DNA of 64,000 nucleotides from Pseudomonadales bacterium. Lineage in GTDB: Bacteria; Pseudomonadota; Gammaproteobacteria; Pseudomonadales; Pseudohongiellaceae. Position 1 is the first letter of the stretch; each line of letters begins with the position of its first letter. The notes under the pieces were generated by a model. That model did not search any database, was not told where the DNA came from, and was given only the letters and a program-made list of their open reading frames with translations. The position numbers and the translations under genes were made by a program. Below are positions 28,031 through 36,781 of the stretch, one piece after another. The stretch is taken from assembly GCA_024234395.1 (NCBI GenBank), contig JACKOH010000002.1, positions 1,178,001-1,242,000 on the forward strand. Direction: 5' to 3'.

Positions 28031-29113
28031 ATGCAGAAACTAAAAATCGTGGCAGTCGCACTGGGAGTGAGTCTGATGATCGGAGCGGGCAGCGGAGCAA
28101 TGGCTCAGCAGGGCACGGCTGAGGAGAACAGCGCTGCGGCGCAGGTAAAAAGCGCTGCGGCGCAGGAAAAAATAGTCGTCGCCCATCGCGGGGCCAGTGG
28201 CTATCTTCCGGAGCATACCCTGGAAGCCAAGGCCATGGCCTATGCCATGGGCGCTGATTACATCGAGCAGGATGTGGTCATGACCCGGGACAACCAACTG
28301 ATTGTCCTGCACGATATCACCCTGGATCGCACCACCGATGTGGCATCCCGTTTCCCCGGTCGGGCCCGGGATGATGGGCACTATTACGTAGTGGATTTTA
28401 CCCTGGCTGAATTGCGGACATTGCGGGTTCGGGAGGGAGTGAGCAACCGCAACGGTCAGGAGAAAGCGATCTTCGAAAACCGCTTTCCGGTGGGCAAGTC
28501 CAGGTTCACCATCAACACTCTACAGGAGGAGATCGAACTGATTCAGGGTTTGAATCGATCCACCGGGAAAAATGTCGGCATCTATCCGGAAGTGAAATCA
28601 CCCGCCTTTCACCGGGACGAAGGCAAGGATCTGAGTACCGCTCTGATTGCTGTCCTAAAGGACTACGGCTATACCAGCAAGGACGATCCGATATTTGTTC
28701 AGACCTTCGAATTCGAGGAACTGAAAATTCTCCATGATCAGGTTCTGCCCCAGGCCGGGGTTTCGTTACGCCTGGTTCAGCTTATTGCAGACGATGAGGA
28801 GTTCCAGTGGATGTTCGATGCCGAGGGTATGGCCAGGCTGGCCCGCTACGCTGACGGTATCGGCCCGGACAAGAGCCTGGTAATTCCGGCGGACAGCGCC
28901 CCGGGCGCTGTCGCACCCACCGACCTGGTCAGTCTGGCGCATGCCAACGGCCTGGCCGTGCACCCTTACACATTCCGACTGGATCCCGGCCAGATTCCCG
29001 ACTATGCCGGCAGCTTTGAGCAACTGCTGGAGCAGTTTTATTTTGGCGCCGAGGTGGACGGACTGTTCACCGATTTTCCGGACCGCGCGGTGCAGTTTCT
29101 TCGCTCGCGGTGA
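28031..29113 (+). CDS. glpQ: Periplasmic glycerophosphodiester phosphodiesterase
   Basis: A 360-residue GDPD-family enzyme with a signal peptide (cleavage near GSGAMAQQ). The catalytic core is clear: VAHRGASGYLPEHT with one active His, YIEQDVVMTRDNQLIVLHD with the metal and second-His region, and later PEVKSP and FTDFPDRAV near the C-terminus. Length and signal fit GlpQ rather than cytoplasmic UgpQ. It cleaves glycerophosphodiesters from phospholipid turnover to glycerol 3-phosphate and an alcohol, giving carbon and phosphate. GGGG lies before the ATG. A 21-bp perfect duplication sits just after the signal sequence. No glpT transporter is next to it. Confidence 0.92.
   Translation: MQKLKIVAVALGVSLMIGAGSGAMAQQGTAEENSAAAQVKSAAAQEKIVVAHRGASGYLPEHTLEAKAMAYAMGADYIEQDVVMTRDNQLIVLHDITLDRTTDVASRFPGRARDDGHYYVVDFTLAELRTLRVREGVSNRNGQEKAIFENRFPVGKSRFTINTLQEEIELIQGLNRSTGKNVGIYPEVKSPAFHRDEGKDLSTALIAVLKDYGYTSKDDPIFVQTFEFEELKILHDQVLPQAGVSLRLVQLIADDEEFQWMFDAEGMARLARYADGIGPDKSLVIPADSAPGAVAPTDLVSLAHANGLAVHPYTFRLDPGQIPDYAGSFEQLLEQFYFGAEVDGLFTDFPDRAVQFLRSR
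28130..28171 (+). repeat. 21-bp direct duplication in the phosphodiesterase gene
   Basis: Two adjacent 21-bp units (28130-28150 and 28151-28171) differ by one base and encode SAAAQVK/SAAAQEK between the signal peptide and the catalytic domain. It is in frame and looks like a recent replication slip in a linker. Confidence 0.8.
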
Positions 29114-29262
29114 CAGCTCGCAGTGCTGACGCTACCCTGTAATCAGAGGGTCCCTGACAAAGGGTTCGCCGCGCACTGCAGACTGTTCGCAACCCGTGCA
29201 GGATCGCGACCCGGTGGCGTCAGGCCAGTTAATGTACTACAGCACGACAGGGAGAAATCGAT

Positions 29263-29955
29263 ATGGCGACAATACTGATTACCGGAAGCAATCGTGGCAT
29301 CGGCCTGGAATTCGCCAGCCAGTACCTGGATCGCGGAGATTCGGTAATCGCCACCTGCCGGAACCCGGATCAGGCAACCCGGTTGCGGGATCTGCAGACT
29401 GCCGATTCGCGACTCAGAGTCATGGAACTGGACGTTGGCAGCACTGCCAGCATGGACCGTTTCGTTGCTGAACTGGGTGCTACGGCAGTGGACATCTTTA
29501 TTAATAACGCCGGAATCTATGGCCCCCGGGCATCACGTTTCGGCGAAGTCACGGAACAGGACTGGCTGGCGGTATTTCAGGTCAACACCATTGCACCCCT
29601 GTTACTGACCCAGCGGCTGCTGGAAAATTTCCGTCTGGGCAGCGATCACAAACTGGCGTACATCACCTCGAAAATGGGTTCCATAGCCGACAATCAGAGC
29701 GGTGGCAGTTATATCTATCGCAGTTCCAAGACCGCTCTCAACCAGGTGGTCCGGAGCCTGTCATTCGATCTGGCCAGCGCCGGGCTGATTGCGGCCGTGA
29801 TCCATCCCGGCTGGGTGCAGACCGACATGGGTGGCCCCAGCGCACTGATTGACACCAGGACCAGTGTCGGGGGAATGATTTCGGTAATCGACGGTCTTGA
29901 TAAGCAGGCTTCCGGTCAGTTCTTCAATTACGACGGCAAGCTGATTCCCTGGTAA
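29263..29955 (+). CDS. Short-chain dehydrogenase, C-factor type
   Basis: A 230-residue NAD(P)-dependent oxidoreductase. The nucleotide-binding TGSNRGIG is at the N-terminus, NNAGIYG in the middle, a Ser-rich strand YITSKMGS, and the catalytic Tyr-Lys pair as YRSSK. Asp in VMELDVGS after the second strand fits cofactor positioning. This subgroup resembles the C-factor/CsgA-like and sniffer dehydrogenases. AGGGAG precedes the ATG. The substrate is unknown; it stands alone between the phosphodiesterase gene and the copper operon. Confidence 0.9.
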   Translation: MATILITGSNRGIGLEFASQYLDRGDSVIATCRNPDQATRLRDLQTADSRLRVMELDVGSTASMDRFVAELGATAVDIFINNAGIYGPRASRFGEVTEQDWLAVFQVNTIAPLLLTQRLLENFRLGSDHKLAYITSKMGSIADNQSGGSYIYRSSKTALNQVVRSLSFDLASAGLIAAVIHPGWVQTDMGGPSALIDTRTSVGGMISVIDGLDKQASGQFFNYDGKLIPW

Positions 29956-30063
29956 GGCAGAAGCAGATCCGGGTCGCTCACGCCACAGGAAACGTGCTAC
30001 CTTTGCGGCCCGGATACCGGCAGAGCTGTGCCGGCAACTTTTTTGGTTTCCAGAATTCCAGTT

Positions 30064-30693
30064 ATGACTTGCAAAGCTACCCGATCATTACTCGGGACCG
30101 GTCTCGCCCTGCTTCTGACAGTGGCTGGCCAGACCTCTTTCGCACACGGTGGTGTGGTATTAGAAGAGGACAGGTGTGTGATCAACATCGGTTACCTCAC
30201 CGCACATTTCACTGTTTACCAACCGGAATCCAGCGCCAGCAGGGAATTCTGTGAAGACATTCCGGAAGTCAGCGACAGCGTCTTCGTGATGGAGTATCTG
30301 CATGATTTTCTGCGTCAGATGCCAGTGGACTTCCGTATCATTCGCGATGTTAACGATGTCGGTGAATTCGCCAGCTGGGAGGATGTCCAGGCGATCGATG
30401 ACCTGGAAGCCGCCACGGTTTACTACAAACCGCCCGCCATTGAAGCCAATGGCAACTACACGGCGGAATACGGGTTTCAGGACAAGGGTACTTATATCGG
30501 CGTGGTGACGGCTCAGCATCCGGACGACGAACGGCAGTATCAGGCTGTATTTTATTTTCAGGTTGGCGGTCCGGATCTGGGCACCATACCCGTGTTTATC
30601 GGCCTGCTGATCCTGTTGCAACTCGGCTACTGGCTGTCCAATGGTGGCTGGCGCAGGATAAGGGACCGGGCGGAGCGCAGCGAAGCGAACTGA
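30064..30693 (+). CDS. Exported, membrane-anchored protein of the copper operon
   Basis: A 209-residue protein from ATG 30064, with a signal peptide (LLGTGLALLLTVAGQTSFAHG), a periplasmic beta-rich domain of about 150 residues and one C-terminal membrane helix (IPVFIGLLILLQLGYWL). I do not recognise the family for sure. Its length and strand pattern resemble small Ig-like periplasmic domains (YtkA-like) that go with copper proteins, and a His-Gly directly after the signal could bind metal at the mature N-terminus. Its stop codon overlaps the start of the multicopper oxidase, so the two are translationally coupled. An alternative GTG at 30028 would add 12 residues. Confidence 0.75.
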   Translation: MTCKATRSLLGTGLALLLTVAGQTSFAHGGVVLEEDRCVINIGYLTAHFTVYQPESSASREFCEDIPEVSDSVFVMEYLHDFLRQMPVDFRIIRDVNDVGEFASWEDVQAIDDLEAATVYYKPPAIEANGNYTAEYGFQDKGTYIGVVTAQHPDDERQYQAVFYFQVGGPDLGTIPVFIGLLILLQLGYWLSNGGWRRIRDRAERSEAN

Positions 30694-32474
30694 TGGCCAG
30701 TAACCGTTCAAGATGGGCCGGTCCATTACTGCAGCTGGTGGTCGCCACACTGTTCAGTCTGTGGTTGATTCCGGATCACTGGTATTCCGACGCCATGCGT
30801 ATTCGTCTGGCGCAATGGTTCGGTACGCCATCCTGGCAACCGCCGGGTCTCACTCCGAATTCCCCGACGCTGCAGAACACTGATCAATCCCCACCCGTTG
30901 ATCGGGAACTCGTCTGTCCCGAAGACCTGGGCGGCTGGCGTCAGGCGCAGCGCCTGGAAGGGGTAGAAATCGGGGAATCCCTGAGCTGTGTGGCTGACAA
31001 CCCCTATGCTGTTGCCGCCTTCGTCAGGGGTACCAACAATGTTTCCATGGAGACCCTGATGGCGGCGGGTCTGACTCCCGATGCAGTGGAAAAGGGCAGG
31101 GATCTTGATGGCGACGGGGATCCTGACGAGATCCACCTGCGCCTGGAAGTGATCGAGCTGAATGGTGCGTCACCTGATATCGACGCACCGGTAACGGCGT
31201 TTGAAATAGCGCCGGGAATCACACCAGGACTCTGGGTGTTCGCTCCCAAGACGTTTGGCATGGCGACTACAAACTTCGCCTCGAACCAGGCCCGTGAGTT
31301 GCTGCGACCGCCGTCTCCCACGATTCGTATCGAACAGGGCGATCGGGTCCTGATCACCCTGGAGAACACGCATTACCTGCCCCATACCATTCACTTCCAT
31401 GGCGTCGATCACGGCTTTATCGACAGCAACGGTGAAGGCAATGACGGCGTGCCGGTAACCAGTGAGTTGCCGGTGGAACCCGGCAGGGCCCGGACTTATG
31501 AGTTGCAGCCGCGCCACGCCGGTACCATGTTCTATCATTGCCACGTGCAGGTTCAGGTGCACGTGATGATGGGATTGCAGGGAATGTTCGTGGTCGAGGA
31601 AAACCGCCCGAACAACTGGTTGCAGACTCTCAATGTTGGCGCCGGCCATGTACGCGTGCCTTCTGCTTCGGTTCGTGAGAACTATGCAGCCGAGTACGAT
31701 CTGGACTTCACCGATCTGGACAGTGGGCTGAACAATCTTATTCAGCAGAGCAACGATCCACGTCAAGTTGAACAACTGGTCAACAGAGGTTACGACATCA
31801 CCGATGCGGATAGTGACTACTTCCTGTTGAACGGTCGGTCATTCCCTCTTACGTTTCAGGAATCGTTGATAGTCACGGAACCGGATCAGCGCGTCAAGCT
31901 GCGTGTCCTAAACGGAGGCAGTGTCGGCCTGGCTCTTCATACTCACGGCCACAAGCCTACGGCTACGCATTATGACGGCGTGGCCCTCGGACCCCAGGCA
32001 CAGGTAACCCGGGATGTCTTCTGGTTGGCCAGTGCCCAGCGCACCGATCTGGAGTTGAACACCGTCAATGACGGCCTGCATGCCTATGGAAGTGGCGTCT
32101 GGCTGCTACACGACCACCAGGAGCGCGCTGTAACCAATGACGGACTGGGTCCGGGAGGAAACCTCGGGGCGATCGTCTACAAGGAGTTTCTTGACCAGGA
32201 TGGCTGGCCCCGGACCCGTGGCGAAGACCTGGCCCGTTATTTTCAGCCTGACTTTTATAGGCGCCGCGGCACCGATACGCGCGGCGATACCAATAAGAGC
32301 AGCGACACCAGTCGGAACAGCCGTACCAGTCAGGTCCGTGGCACCGATCAGCCGGTCCGGCAAAGTCTGCCAGCGGGCCTGTTTCTGCAACTTCTGGGAC
32401 TGGGTATCGCGCTGGGGGCGGTGGCCGCGAGCCTGGTGGGGCTGGTGAGGGCTGTCCGGAGCAGGACCTCATGA
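30693..32474 (+). CDS. Membrane-anchored multicopper oxidase
   Basis: A 593-residue protein with an N-terminal membrane segment (PLLQLVVATLFSLWLI), two cupredoxin domains and a C-terminal membrane helix (LFLQLLGLGIALGAVAASLVGLV). Copper-ligand motifs: TIHFHGVDH and MFYHCHVQVQVHVMMG in the first domain, LALHTHGHKP and WLLHDHQERAV in the second. The type 1-like H-C-H...H...M cluster therefore lies in the first half, unlike classic three-domain CueO-type enzymes where it is near the C-terminus. A low-complexity Thr/Ser/Asn/Arg linker precedes the last helix. It starts on the stop codon of the preceding gene and ends overlapping the cupredoxin start. Substrate unknown. Confidence 0.88.
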   Translation: MASNRSRWAGPLLQLVVATLFSLWLIPDHWYSDAMRIRLAQWFGTPSWQPPGLTPNSPTLQNTDQSPPVDRELVCPEDLGGWRQAQRLEGVEIGESLSCVADNPYAVAAFVRGTNNVSMETLMAAGLTPDAVEKGRDLDGDGDPDEIHLRLEVIELNGASPDIDAPVTAFEIAPGITPGLWVFAPKTFGMATTNFASNQARELLRPPSPTIRIEQGDRVLITLENTHYLPHTIHFHGVDHGFIDSNGEGNDGVPVTSELPVEPGRARTYELQPRHAGTMFYHCHVQVQVHVMMGLQGMFVVEENRPNNWLQTLNVGAGHVRVPSASVRENYAAEYDLDFTDLDSGLNNLIQQSNDPRQVEQLVNRGYDITDADSDYFLLNGRSFPLTFQESLIVTEPDQRVKLRVLNGGSVGLALHTHGHKPTATHYDGVALGPQAQVTRDVFWLASAQRTDLELNTVNDGLHAYGSGVWLLHDHQERAVTNDGLGPGGNLGAIVYKEFLDQDGWPRTRGEDLARYFQPDFYRRRGTDTRGDTNKSSDTSRNSRTSQVRGTDQPVRQSLPAGLFLQLLGLGIALGAVAASLVGLVRAVRSRTS

Positions 32475-33172
32475 GGCGTTCAGCACACAGGCTGTTGATC
32501 GCTCTTGGCTGGCTGGTACTGATCCTGCCGGTGCCGGGACTGGTGGCACAGAACGCGGATGCCGGTAGCGTTGCTCATGCCGATCCGGCGCATGTTCACA
32601 TGGCAGGATCGGATGGTATGCAATTCGATGCCGGCGGCCTGGTGATGAATGCCAACGAATCCGTTCTACCCCGTGATTGTCCGGAGCTGTCGGGAGATTA
32701 TCAGTTCAGCGTGCGGGTCGGCAGGAACTATGCGGACGCTTACCCGGGGACGGTGTTCGGAATGAGTCAGCATGAGTACCGGGTGCCCCCCTGCAGTCGG
32801 GTTACCGTCACCCTGATCAACGAAGATGAGGTGAGGCATCAGTGGATGCTGCACGGACTGCCGCTGTACCTTTATCCGCAGGGTATGTTTCACCTGGAAG
32901 CAGCCGGGGGCCAGTCACGGACTGGAACCTTTATCGTACCCAGCGAGGATCGGACCTACCTGGTGCATTGTGACATGACTCAGCATATGGAGAAGGGTAT
33001 GAAAGGACAGCTGGTGGTAGGATCCGGCAGTGGTGATCTGTGGAGTGTTCCGGGAGTAAGCCGCCAGTTTCGACAGTCTCGACAGGTAACCGTCCTGAGT
33101 GTCTCCCTGGTAGTGAGTATGGCGGCCATGAGTTTTCTGGTCCTGGCGTTCCTGGGCAAGCGCAATCCGTGA
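32471..33172 (+). CDS. Membrane-anchored cupredoxin
   Basis: A 233-residue protein whose ATG overlaps the oxidase stop (ATGA). It has a signal peptide, a His/Met-containing linker (HADPAHVHMAG) and one cupredoxin domain with probable ligands in RHQWMLHG and VHCDMTQHMEKGM, the His, Cys, His, Met order of a type 1 or related mononuclear copper site. A C-terminal helix (VTVLSVSLVVSMAAMSFLVLAFLG) anchors it. It is the natural electron partner of the neighbouring multicopper oxidase. Extra His and Met residues around the site could mean a site like that of nitrosocyanin or an electron shuttle to a terminal oxidase; the sequence alone does not decide. Confidence 0.87.
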   Translation: MRRSAHRLLIALGWLVLILPVPGLVAQNADAGSVAHADPAHVHMAGSDGMQFDAGGLVMNANESVLPRDCPELSGDYQFSVRVGRNYADAYPGTVFGMSQHEYRVPPCSRVTVTLINEDEVRHQWMLHGLPLYLYPQGMFHLEAAGGQSRTGTFIVPSEDRTYLVHCDMTQHMEKGMKGQLVVGSGSGDLWSVPGVSRQFRQSRQVTVLSVSLVVSMAAMSFLVLAFLGKRNP

Positions 33173-33262
33173 CGACAGTGAGCGGATTGAATCCACTTTT
33201 CGTCATATCCGGGTAAAAAAGAGTCTGTAAAACTGTCATAAAAAAGGGCACACTTAGTGGGC

Positions 33263-33283
33263 CTCTGAGTCTCAGTCTCAGAG
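33263..33283. other. Small dyad before HNH gene
   Basis: CTCTGAG and its complement CTCAGAG flank a 7-base centre (TCTCAGT). It has no T-run; it may be an operator or chance. Confidence 0.3.
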
Positions 33284-33373
33284 TCGATCTGTCAAGGCCG
33301 ACAACCTGAACGTGAATGCCGGTGTAACCGTGTCACTTTCCCGGTTCCCGGTATCGATGCGAGCGACAACAAC

Positions 33374-33931
33374 ATGTCTGCATCTGCAAAGATATTGAGA
33401 TTGAACAAGGCCGGTCATCCCATGTCCTGGCTGACCCGGGAGGAGACGGCTACCCTGATAGTCAAGGATCAGGTGATCTGGTCACTTGGCAAGATCGTCA
33501 TGGAAATTCGTGGCGGTTTTAATCGACAGGGTACGCAGACAGTATTAAAACTGCCGAGCATCGTTGCCTGTGACGGGCGGGTTCACGTTGAGAATTTCGA
33601 TCCGCCTCTGGAAAACAAGTTCCTGTTTCGACGTGATCAGAACATGTGCCTGTATTGTGGAGGGACATTTTCCATTCACGAGCTTTCCAGAGACCATGTA
33701 GAGCCTCTTTCCAGGGGAGGAAGGGACAGCTGGACCAACGTGGTGACGTCCTGTCGCCGCTGCAACAATCGCAAGGCCGATCGCGATCCTGAAGAGTCCG
33801 GCATGGAACTGCTGGCGGTGCCCTTCGTGCCCAATCAGTACGAGTTTCTCTATCTGTCCAATCACAATGTTCTGGCGGATCAGATGGAGTTTCTGAAAAC
33901 CCGGTTTTCGTCCCGCATCAAACTCATCTGA
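33374..33931 (+). CDS. HNH endonuclease family protein
   Basis: A 185-residue protein with a C-terminal HNH nuclease domain: zinc-binding CLYCGG and CRRCNNRK pairs, catalytic RDHVEPLSRGG and the Asn in WTNVV. The first 90 residues form a separate region (WLTREETATLIVKDQVIWSLG). It has no methylase, integrase or phage neighbour, so it is probably a housekeeping HNH protein of unknown role common in Gammaproteobacteria rather than part of a restriction system. No clear ribosome site was seen before the ATG. Confidence 0.87.
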   Translation: MSASAKILRLNKAGHPMSWLTREETATLIVKDQVIWSLGKIVMEIRGGFNRQGTQTVLKLPSIVACDGRVHVENFDPPLENKFLFRRDQNMCLYCGGTFSIHELSRDHVEPLSRGGRDSWTNVVTSCRRCNNRKADRDPEESGMELLAVPFVPNQYEFLYLSNHNVLADQMEFLKTRFSSRIKLI

Positions 33932-34074
33932 AAGATCTCCCGGCCCGGAAAAAACAGGGCTGGCTCACTGCTCTGGTAATTCGGCAGTCGACCAAGTATA
34001 AAGGGGACGGCAGAAATTACCCGTACCATTCGCGGCAGTCCGGTAACTGTAAAATAAGAACAGAGAGTTGAGCA

Positions 34075-35295
34075 ATGCGCAGAATAGGCAGCACAATTCA
34101 CGGTTTCAGACTTTTCATCCTGTTTGGCAGTCTCCTTACCGCCTGTCAGATCGCCGATGCGCAGCGCGGTTTTGTCAGCTTCACCAGGATCACCCTGGAT
34201 GACACCATGCAGGGAGGTTACGGAGTCGAGATCGCGGATATCGACACTGACGGACTTCCGGATATCGTGGCACTATCCACCAATCCCGGCCGCTTCGTCT
34301 GGTATAAGAACCCAAGCTGGGAACGATTTACCATTACTACCCGGACCGATCGCAATATCGCCACAGCTGCCAACGATATCGATGGTGATGGCGATGTGGA
34401 CCTGGTGCTGGCCAGTGAGTTTGCCCTGAATCGCTCCACTGAAGGCGGCGCTGTTCACTGGTTTGAAAATCCTGGCAACCCGACTGAGAACCAGGAGTGG
34501 GCCATGCATCTCATCGATGCCATTCCCACTTCCCACCGCGTCAAGTGGGGCGATATCAATGGCGATGGCCGCAAGGAGCTGTTGGATCTGCCGATTATCG
34601 GTGTGGGTGCCACGGCTCCCCTTTATGATGTCAATCTCGAGTTTACCGGTTATCTGATTCCGCAGGACCCGACCCGGGAACCCTGGACCGGAATCGTACT
34701 GGATAACACGATGCAGATGGCGCACGGTATCAGGCTGGTGGATTGGGATCACGACAATCGCAGCGACATCCTCACAGCCAGTTTTCAGGGCGTGCAGTTA
34801 TTCCAGTTGGGGCACGATGGCCAGATGATATCCCGTCGCCAGATCGGGGCAGGAATGAGCGGCGAACGACCGGCGATCGGATCCAGCGAAGTGGATATGG
34901 GCGTCCTGCCATCGGGGCAGCGTTTCGTGGCCGCCATTGAGCCCTGGCACGGCAATGAAGTTGTGGTTTATACAGCCACTGCTGACCCCGATGCACTGTG
35001 GAACCGGGAAGTCATTGAAGCCGGATTTGTCGGTGGTCACGCACTGTTGACCGCTGATCTGAACAATGACGGTGCCGACGAAATTGTCGCCGGCCATCGC
35101 AGCGAACCTTACAACCTGTTTATTTATCGCTACGATGCCCGAGATGCAGAATGGAATCGGATTGACCTGGATGCCGGTGGCATCGGCCTGGCCGGTCTCG
35201 CTATCGAGGATATCAACGGTGACGGGTTCAAGGATATCGTCGGGATCGGGACCGGCACTCACAACGTGGTCTATTACGAAAACAGCGGAACATAA
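34075..35295 (+). CDS. FG-GAP/VCBS repeat lipoprotein
   Basis: A 406-residue protein with a probable lipoprotein signal (FGSLLTAC, Cys near residue 24) and at least six FG-GAP-type repeats that bind calcium: IADIDTDGLPDIV, DIDGDGDVDLVL, WGDINGDGRKELL, DWDHDNRSDIL, DLNNDGADEIV and DINGDGFKDIV. They form a beta-propeller of the integrin-alpha kind. Such proteins are extracellular or surface-bound and may bind carbohydrates or proteins. GAGAG precedes the ATG. It has no enzymatic domain and stands alone. Confidence 0.88.
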   Translation: MRRIGSTIHGFRLFILFGSLLTACQIADAQRGFVSFTRITLDDTMQGGYGVEIADIDTDGLPDIVALSTNPGRFVWYKNPSWERFTITTRTDRNIATAANDIDGDGDVDLVLASEFALNRSTEGGAVHWFENPGNPTENQEWAMHLIDAIPTSHRVKWGDINGDGRKELLDLPIIGVGATAPLYDVNLEFTGYLIPQDPTREPWTGIVLDNTMQMAHGIRLVDWDHDNRSDILTASFQGVQLFQLGHDGQMISRRQIGAGMSGERPAIGSSEVDMGVLPSGQRFVAAIEPWHGNEVVVYTATADPDALWNREVIEAGFVGGHALLTADLNNDGADEIVAGHRSEPYNLFIYRYDARDAEWNRIDLDAGGIGLAGLAIEDINGDGFKDIVGIGTGTHNVVYYENSGT

Positions 35296-35338
35296 TTCGG
35301 GCCCGCCCTGCGGCCCTCAATGATCCGCTGCTTCCCGC

Positions 35339-36625
35339 TCAGCTGTCCGGCACCGGATTGCCGGCAATCCAGACCGACTCGATACTGCGGGTGTTTTCGA
35401 TATCGGTCAGTGGATTTTCACCGAGTACAATCAGATCAGCCCAGTTGCCCGGCTCCAGCGTGCCCAGCCCGTCCAGATTCATACAGCGGGCGGCCACACC
35501 GGTGGCCGCGGTAATCGCTTCCATGGGTGTCATGCCCGCTTCCACCATCAGCCACAGTTCCATGTGTTCGAAATAACCCTGAAATCGCGCCGGCGGTCCG
35601 CTGTCCGTGCCCATGGCGATCCGGACCCCTGCCGTGTTAAGCCTTGCGATATTCTGCATCGCCGTGTCCAGCGCCACCTTGTACTGCTGGGCAGCGGCAC
35701 TGTTGCGCATGCGTGACTGGCGCTCGGGCGAACGCAGTTCGTCGAGTACTGCCGGATCTGCTTCGGCCAGGAAAAACGGATCGGAAAAGAACTCCGGTTC
35801 ACTTTCATAGACAAAGGTGGAAATCTCCCGGGTCAGGGTCGGAATATAACAGACGTTCCTGGCTTGAATCAGGTCGATGACTTCCTGGTCTACCGGCAGG
35901 TCGCGAATGCTGTGCGCGATGATATCGCCCCCGGCTCTCAGTACGGCCTTGGCATCCTCCAGATAATACAGGTGAATCGCTGCGGGCAGACGCCTGATGT
36001 GGGCCTGATCGATGATGGCGGCAACGATTTCCGGGGCCGGTTTTGGCGTCCGGCCCAGGTTGTCATCCACACGCGTCTTGATGAAGTTGGCACCGAGATC
36101 GGCGACCCGATTCACCGCACTGCGCACTTCCGCCACCGAGTCGCCACTGATGACATCGCCGGCAACAAACAGGCGTGCATAATCGAGGTCGGTGCGCGCC
36201 TGTTCGTCACGTAAGGCAAACCCCTGCTCCTCGTCGTCGCCGAGGCTGACAACCGTGGTGACTCCATAACGGCCATAGAGCCCCAGTTGCCGGAGCAGGT
36301 TGGCGCGGGAATAATGACCGGTCTCCAGGCCCAGGGTGCCACCGGCGTGGCCATGGGCATTGATCAATCCGGGCATAATGGTTTTACCACTGACATCGAT
36401 TACCCGGGCGTCTTCGGGCAGCGTCACATCGCTGGCCGGACCGACCGCACGAATTCTGCCGTCGGTGATGACGATAACGCCATTTTCGATCGGGGCTGAA
36501 CCGGTGCCATCGATAAGCGTGGCGCCGATAAAAGCCAGATTGCCGTCATTGGCGCCTGCGAGTAGGGGGCATGCCAGCAGGACCAACGAGAGTCCGCAGT
36601 TTCGCAACAGCCTGAACGTAAGCAT
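35339..36625 (-). CDS. Exported amidohydrolase family protein
   Basis: A 428-residue enzyme from ATG 36625, chosen because AGGAG precedes it and a signal peptide (LSLVLLACPLLAGAND) follows; the longer frame to 36688 has neither. Amidohydrolase motifs: metal pair in NAHGHAGG, a Lys in NFIKTRVDD that may be the bridging carbamate, and the catalytic Asp in MGTDSGPPA, then the C-terminal GNWADLIVLGENP. Substrate unknown; it differs from the amidohydrolases at 3858 and 56852 in sequence. It converges with the FG-GAP gene. Confidence 0.88.
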   Translation of the reverse strand: MLTFRLLRNCGLSLVLLACPLLAGANDGNLAFIGATLIDGTGSAPIENGVIVITDGRIRAVGPASDVTLPEDARVIDVSGKTIMPGLINAHGHAGGTLGLETGHYSRANLLRQLGLYGRYGVTTVVSLGDDEEQGFALRDEQARTDLDYARLFVAGDVISGDSVAEVRSAVNRVADLGANFIKTRVDDNLGRTPKPAPEIVAAIIDQAHIRRLPAAIHLYYLEDAKAVLRAGGDIIAHSIRDLPVDQEVIDLIQARNVCYIPTLTREISTFVYESEPEFFSDPFFLAEADPAVLDELRSPERQSRMRNSAAAQQYKVALDTAMQNIARLNTAGVRIAMGTDSGPPARFQGYFEHMELWLMVEAGMTPMEAITAATGVAARCMNLDGLGTLEPGNWADLIVLGENPLTDIENTRSIESVWIAGNPVPDS

Positions 36626-36781
36626 GGGTGAACTCCTGTTGTTGTTTTTACACCACTCCATTGGAGCGAAACGAAGTGGAAAAAGCAATGTCTGTCGGCA
36701 TCACCCTGACGTCGGTTCAGCTCCGTTGTGCCGTGGCACTGGTGGTGTCACTGGTCCGCGGCCGGCTGCATACCCGGCGCG

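Noticed and set aside
33374..33931. HNH gene as part of a defence or restriction island
   Set aside because: No methylase, helicase, toxin or phage gene flanks it, and its base composition matches the neighbours.
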